From an uncultured Alphaproteobacteria bacterium (GTDB taxonomy: Bacteria > Pseudomonadota > Alphaproteobacteria > RF32 > CAG-239): 12,064 nucleotides of DNA. Under the pieces are notes generated by a model, which did not search any database, was not told the origin of the DNA, and saw nothing but the letters and a program-made list of their open reading frames with translations. A program made the position numbers and the translations under genes. The stretch lies in contig CALXTH010000011.1 in the NCBI GenBank assembly GCA_944391365.1, forward strand, positions 1-12,064. The letters run 5' to 3'. Below are positions 7,261-12,064 of this stretch, in pieces (position 1 is the first letter of the stretch; each line of letters starts with the position of its first letter).

Positions 7261-7492
7261 CTAAGCTCCATTGTTTTGTTAAAACAACACCGCTTTAGCT
7301 ATGAAAACTAAGGCGGTGAGGAGCTGAAAACTGCGCTATCAATGCAGTCGCTGTTATTCGTCATATCGCGAACCCCGAAGGCAGTAACCCGAAAGTTAAA
7401 GGCAATATCCTTATTTACCAGCACTCCACACCATAGTGGATATTTTGATAGCAGGTGTTTTCAGACACCACAGCCGGTTTTCCTGACTGCAT
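7261..7492 (-). promoter_or_regulatory. Structured 5' leader RNA of the Cys-rich protein gene
   Basis: From the predicted start (about 7490) to the ATG the transcript has about 230 leader bases with many complementary segments. An 8-bp helix ATGCAGTC (7485-7492) with GACTGCAT (7342-7349) encloses a domain with GGTGT/ACACC (7454-7469), AATATCC/GGATATT (7404-7410 with 7438-7444) and a CC-UUCG-GG stable tetraloop. Nearer the gene are CACCGC/GCGGTG plus TTAG/CTAA (7288-7318), TTGTTTT/AAAACAA (7271-7287), and AGCTCC/GGAGCT (7320-7325 with 7264-7269), which covers the ribosome-binding GGAG. I match it to no known riboswitch class. Regulation of translation is inferred. Confidence 0.55.
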
Positions 7493-7496
7493 AATC

Positions 7497-7525
7497 AGAA
7501 TACCACAACAAAGGGGCCTTGGCAA
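7497..7525 (-). promoter_or_regulatory. Sigma-70 promoter of the Cys-rich DUF1566 gene
   Basis: On the minus strand TTGCCA (7520-7525, 5 of 6), a 17-base spacer and TATTCT (7497-7502, 4 of 6). The expected start is near 7490, exactly where the outer helix of the leader RNA begins. Confidence 0.6.
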
Positions 7526-7593
7526 GCTCTTTTTCATGTAATCACGAATTTGGAATTTTCAAGGCAGGCGTTGTCCGGGTGATTTTTTCTCTA

Positions 7594-7622
7594 TTGACCG
7601 GTAGGGGAAAATGTGATATATT
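7594..7622 (+). promoter_or_regulatory. Sigma-70 promoter of the 264-aa orphan gene
   Basis: TTGACC (7594-7599, 5 of 6), a 17-base spacer and TATATT (7617-7622, 5 of 6), with TG one base before the -10 (extended -10). The start would be near 7629, leaving a short AT-rich leader of about 27 bases. It is back-to-back with the leftward promoter at 7497-7525. Confidence 0.65.
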
Positions 7623-7655
7623 TCGGGAAGTTAAATATTATAAACATTTATTATT

Positions 7656-8450
7656 ATGAATACAAAAATCAGTCATGTTACAAAAGAAGACCGGGAAATT
7701 GTCAAAGTAGACAAAGGCAATGTGATTTACTTTCGGGAAAATGGAAACGGATACACAACTGTTCAGCGTTTTGCCGTTAAACCGGAACGTTATGCGGAAA
7801 AAATTTTTCTGAAGCATTTTTGGCCCTGGCAGCGGCGGAAACACATTCTGACCCTTTATAAGGTTGTGGGGACGATTGTCGGCGTGGCCGTGGATGGAAA
7901 GCTTTTGTATCTGGTTAAACCTGAAGATTATTCGGAGGGTCTGCGGCAGAGAATCGCGGTGGAAGAGCAAAAGTATCAAAATTTTTTACAACAGGCACAG
8001 AAGAAGATTTGTGCGTTGAGGGAAGAATGGAGGCTTTTGCCGGTCACTATGATTGCCCGACTGGAGTATCTGCTGGCTCATATGGAGATGACCGAAGAAA
8101 ATCTGGAAAAACTGGCGACAGAATTGGCTTTTTGTGCGGAGGTCAATGTTTTATTTAAACTTGATCCCGGAAAAATCTGTACGGCGGTGCCCGAATGGCT
8201 TAAAGCCCACGGGTATGTCAAGCCTGACGGAACATTTTTCAAAGAACATTTGTGGTTCTTCAAAAACGGATATAATGCGCTGGTTTATGATTATGGGGTC
8301 ATGCGCGGGGAAGAGCTGACCAAAGAGAAATTTTCCCGTTATTATGACAAGTTGAAGTTTTATACCATTGAATCGCCGTGGTTCAAATGCCGAATCAATG
8401 ACGAAATGATGGAAGCTTTTCTTCTTGAGCAAAAAGAGTCAAAAAATTAA
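7656..8450 (+). CDS. Uncharacterised 264-aa soluble protein
   Basis: I do not recognise a family. The protein has no signal peptide and no membrane helix, so it is probably cytosolic. Residues 1-55 are polar with a strand-like segment (GNVIYFRENGNGYTTVQRFAV). Residues 66-95 look like a beta-rich segment (TLYKVVGTIVGVAVDGKLLYLV). About 97-160 are charged and helical, possibly a short coiled coil (VEEQKYQNFLQQAQKKICALREEW). The C-terminal third is aromatic-rich (HLWFFKNGYNALVYDYGV) and ends in a charged helix. The start ATG has no good Shine-Dalgarno sequence; the AT-rich leader may help initiation. Base composition and codon use resemble its neighbours. It stands alone between a strong promoter and a strong terminator, so it is its own transcription unit and not part of the Bat operon. 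Confidence 0.75.
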   Translation: MNTKISHVTKEDREIVKVDKGNVIYFRENGNGYTTVQRFAVKPERYAEKIFLKHFWPWQRRKHILTLYKVVGTIVGVAVDGKLLYLVKPEDYSEGLRQRIAVEEQKYQNFLQQAQKKICALREEWRLLPVTMIARLEYLLAHMEMTEENLEKLATELAFCAEVNVLFKLDPGKICTAVPEWLKAHGYVKPDGTFFKEHLWFFKNGYNALVYDYGVMRGEELTKEKFSRYYDKLKFYTIESPWFKCRINDEMMEAFLLEQKESKN

Positions 8451-8468
8451 TCTTTTGCTTTTAAAATC

Positions 8469-8507
8469 AGTAGCCGGTACAGAGATGTATCGGCTGCTTG
8501 TTTTTTT
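8469..8507 (+). terminator. Rho-independent terminator of the orphan gene
   Basis: A 13-bp stem (8469-8481 with 8486-8498, two G-U wobbles) closed by a GAGA loop and followed by TG and seven T residues. Confidence 0.9.
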
Positions 8508-8511
8508 GATA

Positions 8512-8540
8512 TTGATATTCAGGAAAACAGCACCTAAATT
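8512..8540 (+). promoter_or_regulatory. Candidate promoter of the Bat operon
   Basis: TTGATA (8512-8517, 5 of 6), a 17-base spacer and TAAATT (8535-8540, 4 of 6), just after the preceding terminator. A start near 8547 gives a leader of about 33 bases. Its presence suggests that the Bat genes here start their own transcript without moxR. Confidence 0.45.
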
Positions 8541-8579
8541 TAATATCATACAGGTCATCATTGTGGCGGAGGGGACAAA

Positions 8580-9029
8580 ATGCAGGATAATCTGCCGGAA
8601 CTGAGAGATATTCATCTGCCGGAAGGGGTTTCTTTCTGGCCGCCGGCTTATGGCTGGTGGGTTTTGCTGGCGGGGATTGCCGTCGCCGCTGTTTTGTGGA
8701 CAATTATCCGCCGGCTTATCCGGAGAAGCCGTAAAAAATATGCGTTGAGGCTTTTGGCTCAATGTCCGCTGAATGATATTTATGCTGCCCGGGAAATCTC
8801 GAAAATCCTGCGGCGAATCTGCGTGTTGAAGTATAAATCTGCCGCCGCCCTGTTCGGGCAGGCATGGCTCGATTTTCTGAATGACCATTGCAAACATAAA
8901 CTGTACGGAAACGCAGCGACGCTGCTTTTGAATGCGCCGTATATCAAGCCCGACAGCAATGATTATAACAGTAATGAGGTGGATGAACTGCGGGAATTTT
9001 GCCGCGACTGGATCGGAGAGAATCTATGA
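8580..9029 (+). CDS. DUF4381 membrane protein of the Bat operon
   Basis: This small protein is typically encoded between DUF58 and batA in MoxR/Bat operons; its exact role is unknown, but it is presumed to belong to the membrane complex. The 149 aa begin with the family hallmark LRDIHLPEGVSFWPPAYGWW (residues 8-27). One membrane helix follows (about 26-45, WWVLLAGIAVAAVLWTII), then a basic stop-transfer segment (RRLIRRSRKK) and a cytoplasmic helical domain. A strong GGAGGGG lies five bases upstream of the ATG. The stop overlaps the start of batA by four bases (ATGA), so the two are translationally coupled. It is the first gene of the operon in this window. Confidence 0.85.
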   Translation: MQDNLPELRDIHLPEGVSFWPPAYGWWVLLAGIAVAAVLWTIIRRLIRRSRKKYALRLLAQCPLNDIYAAREISKILRRICVLKYKSAAALFGQAWLDFLNDHCKHKLYGNAATLLLNAPYIKPDSNDYNSNEVDELREFCRDWIGENL

Positions 9030-10030
9030 ATCATTTGATGTATCCGGAAATGTTATGGCTGTTGTTGCTGCCGCTGGTTTTTCGTTATGCCGTTCCGGTG
9101 GCAAAAGGGTTGCACGGTGATGCGCTCAGGGTGCCTTTTCTCCGGGATTTGGAAAAAATCAATCTGAAAGCCGGCGGTATTTGGAATATGCGGACACATG
9201 ACGACAAAAAGTTTTCGTTGCCGCTGATGCTGCTTTATCTTATCTGGGCTTTGCTGGTCTTTGCCGCCGCCCGGCCGCAATGGGTCGGCGAGCCGGTCAG
9301 GCTGCCGGGGATGAGCCGTGATATTCTGTTGGTGGTTGATATTTCAAATTCAATGAAAGAACCTGATTTTGTGCTGAACAACCGTCGCGTCGACCGGCTG
9401 ACCGCGGTCAAAAAAACGGCTTCGGAGTTTATCAGAAAAAGGGTTGATGACCGAATCGGTTTGGTTTTATTCGGGGCTCAGGCTTATTTGCAGGCGCCGA
9501 TTACGTATGACAAAAAATCCGTTGAGGAAATTTTGTGGGCGACGGATGCCGGTATGGCCGGGAACTCGACTTCTATCGGTGATGCAATCGGGCTGGCGCT
9601 GAAATCACTGAAAGGCAGCAAAGATATTGAGAAAAAAATCATTATCCTGATGACTGACGGAGAGAACAACAGCGGCTCGCTGACTTTGCCGCAGGCTATT
9701 GAACTGGCCAAGGAGGAAGGCGTTAAAATTTATACCATCGGGGTCGGCTCGGACACATCTCTGGTTCAGTCCATTATGGGGTTTCGGCTGGCCTTGCCCA
9801 GCGGACTTGATGAAGACAGCCTGACCGAAATTGCCGAGGCGACAAAAGGAACTTATTTCAGGGCAAAAGACAGCGGCTCGCTGCAAAAGATTTATGCCGA
9901 AATTGACCGGCTGGAGGCCTCCGAAAATGAGGCACAATTTATCAGGGAGACAAAGGAGCGTTTTTATTGGCCGTTATGCGTTGCTTTGGGGCTGATTATG
10001 ATTTTGGTTTTAGGAATAAGGAGAAAGTAA
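9026..10030 (+). CDS. batA: BatA-type von Willebrand factor A membrane protein
   Basis: BatA is an inner-membrane VWA protein of the Bacteroides aerotolerance/MoxR-associated complex, thought to act in envelope protein assembly or stress tolerance. From the ATG at 9026 it is 334 aa: helix 1 at about 9-26, helix 2 at 64-82, a VWA domain at about 98-295 and a C-terminal helix at 315-330 ending IRRK. The metal site (MIDAS) is intact: DISNS at 105-109, Thr182 in GNSTSIGDAIG and Asp211 in MTDGENN. A start at 8999 would add nine residues but reads through the DUF4381 gene. The 9026 start has GGAGAG five bases upstream and the ATGA overlap, so it is preferred. Known of the family: BatA and BatB act as a pair. 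Confidence 0.92.
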   Translation: MNHLMYPEMLWLLLLPLVFRYAVPVAKGLHGDALRVPFLRDLEKINLKAGGIWNMRTHDDKKFSLPLMLLYLIWALLVFAAARPQWVGEPVRLPGMSRDILLVVDISNSMKEPDFVLNNRRVDRLTAVKKTASEFIRKRVDDRIGLVLFGAQAYLQAPITYDKKSVEEILWATDAGMAGNSTSIGDAIGLALKSLKGSKDIEKKIIILMTDGENNSGSLTLPQAIELAKEEGVKIYTIGVGSDTSLVQSIMGFRLALPSGLDEDSLTEIAEATKGTYFRAKDSGSLQKIYAEIDRLEASENEAQFIRETKERFYWPLCVALGLIMILVLGIRRK

Positions 10031-10031
10031 A

Positions 10032-11759
10032 ATGCAGGATTTTATTGCCAATTTTCACTTTCTGCGGCCGTGGTGGCTGGCGGCATTGCTTCTGCCGGCG
10101 GTTTTTTACTGGAGATTTTTCAGAAATGTCCGGGGATTATCATCCTGGGTTAAGGTCTGTGACAAAAAGCTGTTGGATTTTCTGTTGATCAAAGGCAGTT
10201 CGGGACAGCGGAAAATTGTTGTCCGGACGGCTATGGCCGGTATTATCACCCTGATTATCGCTTTGGCCGGGCCAACGTGGAAGAAAGAGGAAATTCCAAG
10301 CCTTACTCCGCAAAATCCGCTGATGATTTTGCTGGAAGTTTCATCAGAAATGGACAAGAGAGATATCACGCCCAGCCGCCTTGCCCGGGCAAAGTTTAAA
10401 ATCAATGATTTGCTGGAAAGTTTCGGCGGGCAGCAAGGCGGGATGATTGTCTATTCCAAAGAGCCTTTTTTAATTACGCCGATTACTGATGATATTAAAA
10501 TCATTACCAATCTTTTGCCGGAAATCAATCGTTCGGTTATGCCGGTTAACGGCAGTCGTTTGGACAGAGCCATTGATTTTGCCGCTAAAAAGCTGAAGGA
10601 CAGTGGTTTCGGACAGGGAAACATTGTTATTTTTGCGGCAGATGGCGGACAGAATTCGGCCCAAGCCATTGAGGCGGCCCGAAAAGCGTTGGTCAGCGGA
10701 TATCCGGTTTCGGCGGCGGCCGTCAATAGCAACGGCTCAAAGCAACTGGAGGCGATTGCTGAAAGCGGTGGCGGCGTTTATAGCAGGATGACCGCCGGAG
10801 ACGGGGACATCAGAAGGATTTCGGCGTTTATGAGTGAAAATTTAAATCAGGAGTTGAAACAGTCTGAGAACAAGCGCTCGGTCTGGCTTGATTATGGCTA
10901 TTATCTGGTGTTCATCCCCCTGCTCTGTTGTCTGTATTTTTTCCGCAAAGGATTGCTGGTTTTGTTTTTTCTGGCGGCGGGGACGGCTAATGCTTCAGCC
11001 GGTTTTTTCCTGAATGACAATCAGGAGGGGTTGAGAGCTTTTAATCAGGGCGATTATCAGGCCGCGGCCGAATATTTTAAAGAACCGGCATGGAAAGGCT
11101 CCAGCTTGTATAAAAGCGGAAATTATCAGGCCGCTTTGGCTGAATTTGGCAAAGGCAGCGGGGAGACTGCTTTGTATAATCAGGGAAACGCACTGGCTAA
11201 AAGCGGACAAATTGACGAGGCCATTGCCAAATATGAAGATGTTTTAAAATTAAATCCAAATCATGAGGATGCCAAATTTAATTTGGAATATCTGAAGCAA
11301 CAAAAAGACCAACAACAGAATCAACAACAAAACCAACAGAATCAGAATCAGAATCAAAATCAAGACCAGAATCAGTCGCCGCAACAGAATCAAGGTCAGA
11401 CAGGGGCTCAGAATCAAGAGCAGCAGGAAAGTTCTTCAGAACAAAATTCTTCTTCAGGACAGTCTCAGGATTTGTCTCAAGATCAATCCGATACTGAAGA
11501 AAGCGCTCAGCCGAAAGGAAATCCCCAGAATGAGGCAACCGGCGAAGCAACAGATGGAAATGCCGGACATCGCAGCGAATCGGGCGAAGAAGATAATGAG
11601 GCTTCCCGGGAGGGTGGTGGTTCTGATGAAGCTCAAAAAAATTATGATGAGAAGACGCAGGCCCGGGAGCAACAGTATCGTAATATTCCCGAAGACAGCG
11701 GCGGGCTGCTCAAGGCATTTATTCGAAAAGAATACCGCAAAAATCGATATGGAGAGTAA
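10032..11759 (+). CDS. batB: Fused BatB/BatC protein: VWA domain plus TPRs and Gln/Asn-rich tail
   Basis: 575 aa, one base after batA, with AAGGAG eight bases upstream. Two N-terminal helices (about 12-30 and 66-82) lead into a VWA domain at about 95-275. A third hydrophobic segment (287-305) and a signal-like stretch (307-323, ending ANASA) precede TPR repeats at about 328-420 (for example ALYNQGNALAKSGQIDEAIAKYEDVLKLNPNHEDA). A Gln/Asn-rich then acidic Ser/Glu-rich linker spans about 423-545. The tail NIPEDSGGLL (551-560) matches the closing motif of BatB/TPR proteins. The layout corresponds to BatB fused to the TPR protein BatC. The MIDAS is degenerate: EVSSE (102-106) replaces DxSxS and Ser175 stands at the usual Thr, while Asp204 in AADGG is kept. 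It may therefore be a non-metal-binding structural partner of BatA. Confidence 0.88.
   Translation: MQDFIANFHFLRPWWLAALLLPAVFYWRFFRNVRGLSSWVKVCDKKLLDFLLIKGSSGQRKIVVRTAMAGIITLIIALAGPTWKKEEIPSLTPQNPLMILLEVSSEMDKRDITPSRLARAKFKINDLLESFGGQQGGMIVYSKEPFLITPITDDIKIITNLLPEINRSVMPVNGSRLDRAIDFAAKKLKDSGFGQGNIVIFAADGGQNSAQAIEAARKALVSGYPVSAAAVNSNGSKQLEAIAESGGGVYSRMTAGDGDIRRISAFMSENLNQELKQSENKRSVWLDYGYYLVFIPLLCCLYFFRKGLLVLFFLAAGTANASAGFFLNDNQEGLRAFNQGDYQAAAEYFKEPAWKGSSLYKSGNYQAALAEFGKGSGETALYNQGNALAKSGQIDEAIAKYEDVLKLNPNHEDAKFNLEYLKQQKDQQQNQQQNQQNQNQNQNQDQNQSPQQNQGQTGAQNQEQQESSSEQNSSSGQSQDLSQDQSDTEESAQPKGNPQNEATGEATDGNAGHRSESGEEDNEASREGGGSDEAQKNYDEKTQAREQQYRNIPEDSGGLLKAFIRKEYRKNRYGE
11310..11400 (+). repeat. 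Imperfect CAA/CAG-AAT microsatellite-like tract inside batB
   Basis: A run of CAG/CAA and AAT/AAC codons encodes the Gln/Asn-rich linker (residues about 427-457). Units such as CAGAAT recur with synonymous and single-base changes, so it is imperfect and in frame. It could expand or contract by slippage in steps of 3 or 6 bases. Confidence 0.75.
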
Positions 11760-11762
11760 AAA

Positions 11763-12059
11763 ATGAAGAAATTCTGGCTTATTTTACTGGCCGTTTTTGC
11801 TTGTATTTCCGGGGCTGAGGCGGCCGGTTTGCAGGCAGAAGTCGACCGCAACATTCTACCCCAGGGTGAAACTTTTGTTTTGTCAATAAAATATGACGGA
11901 GGAAAAACCAACCAACAGCCTGATTTCAGCGTGTTGGAAAAAGATTTTAGTATTTTTTCCATGGGAACATCTTTTTTTTTTTATTATATTAACGGAAAGA
12001 TATCCCAATCTCAGGAATGGCAGCTGGTCTTGATGCCGCGTGCAACCGGACAAATATAA
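11763..12059 (+). CDS. batD: BatD N-terminus, stopped prematurely at the window edge
   Basis: BatD is an exported, membrane-anchored protein that completes the Bat operon; full-length members are several hundred residues. The start has GGAGAG six bases upstream and lies 3 bases after batB. Residues 1-20 are a signal peptide (MKKFWLILLAVFACISGAEA, cleavage before AG). The following segment fits the BatD N-terminal domain: DRNILPQGETFVLSIKYDG, DFSVLEKDFSIFS, an INGK turn and WQLVLMPRATGQI. The frame then meets TAA (12057-12059), where family members continue with an x-I-P-type strand; the bases after the stop (ATT CC) still read Ile-Pro in the same frame. This is either a nonsense mutation making batD a pseudogene or a sequence error close to the end. 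An 11-T run (11972-11982) lies within the same 100 bases. Confidence 0.8.
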   Translation: MKKFWLILLAVFACISGAEAAGLQAEVDRNILPQGETFVLSIKYDGGKTNQQPDFSVLEKDFSIFSMGTSFFFYYINGKISQSQEWQLVLMPRATGQI

Positions 12060-12064
12060 ATTCC

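Noticed and set aside
7415..7537. 40-codon minus-strand frame across the promoter of the Cys-rich gene
   Set aside because: Its start lies upstream of the predicted promoter and lacks a ribosome site. The shorter 25-codon form is kept only as a low-scored alternative.
8439..8897. 152-codon minus-strand open frame
   Set aside because: It crosses a strong rightward terminator and promoter and is antisense to the DUF4381 gene.
8999..9025. Longer start for batA
   Set aside because: It would add nine residues read out of frame through the end of the DUF4381 gene; the ATG at 9026 has a better ribosome site and the usual ATGA overlap.
11310..11400. CRISPR-like repeats
   Set aside because: The repetition is codon-level Gln/Asn low complexity within an open frame, without spacers.

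Overview
The window reads as a stretch of chromosome from a Gram-negative bacterium using the standard code (TAA, TAG and TGA all end clear genes). It has a peptidoglycan-recycling kinase, Sec signal peptides, a Bat-type von Willebrand operon and a eukaryote-like (type 2) isoleucyl-tRNA synthetase. Together with the moderate GC content and a cysteine-rich DUF1566 surface protein, this suggests an uncultured, gut-type alphaproteobacterium. That taxonomic guess is inference and is not proven by any marker here.

Layout. (1) 1-245: the 3' end of a probable membrane-protein gene and a bidirectional terminator. (2) 246-1543, minus strand: anmK, with a translationally coupled 62-codon membrane micro-protein at its 3' end. 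(3) 1544-2917: a divergent promoter region, then tyrS (plus) with its own terminator. (4) 2918-3280: a long AT-rich leader with two candidate promoters, then ileS (plus) to 6382 and a strong terminator. (5) 6521-7258, minus strand: a secreted Cys-rich protein with a C-terminal DUF1566 domain, preceded by a strong promoter and a highly structured leader RNA of about 230 nt. (6) 7656-8450, plus strand: an unrecognised soluble protein with its own promoter and terminator. (7) 8580 to the end, plus strand: a tight operon of DUF4381 protein, BatA, a fused BatB/BatC (VWA plus TPR) and the N-terminus of BatD.

How the genes work together. The DUF4381-BatA-BatB/C-BatD genes overlap or sit 1-3 nt apart and should make one inner-membrane/periplasmic complex. 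The MoxR ATPase and DUF58 genes that normally accompany it are not in the window. AnmK, TyrRS and IleRS are unlinked housekeeping functions with separate signals.

The most unusual part is 6521-7530. The last ~40 codons of the Cys-rich protein look like the variable region of a diversity-generating retroelement (DGR) target: WYWSST...GRPV in DUF1566, with an abrupt switch to NNC codons. Its leader RNA has an 8-bp long-range helix starting at the predicted transcription start and a second helix that covers the ribosome-binding site. No reverse transcriptase or template repeat is in the window, so the DGR reading is a hypothesis. At the window's end BatD is stopped by a TAA inside a conserved motif, which may be a true nonsense mutation or an end-of-contig error.
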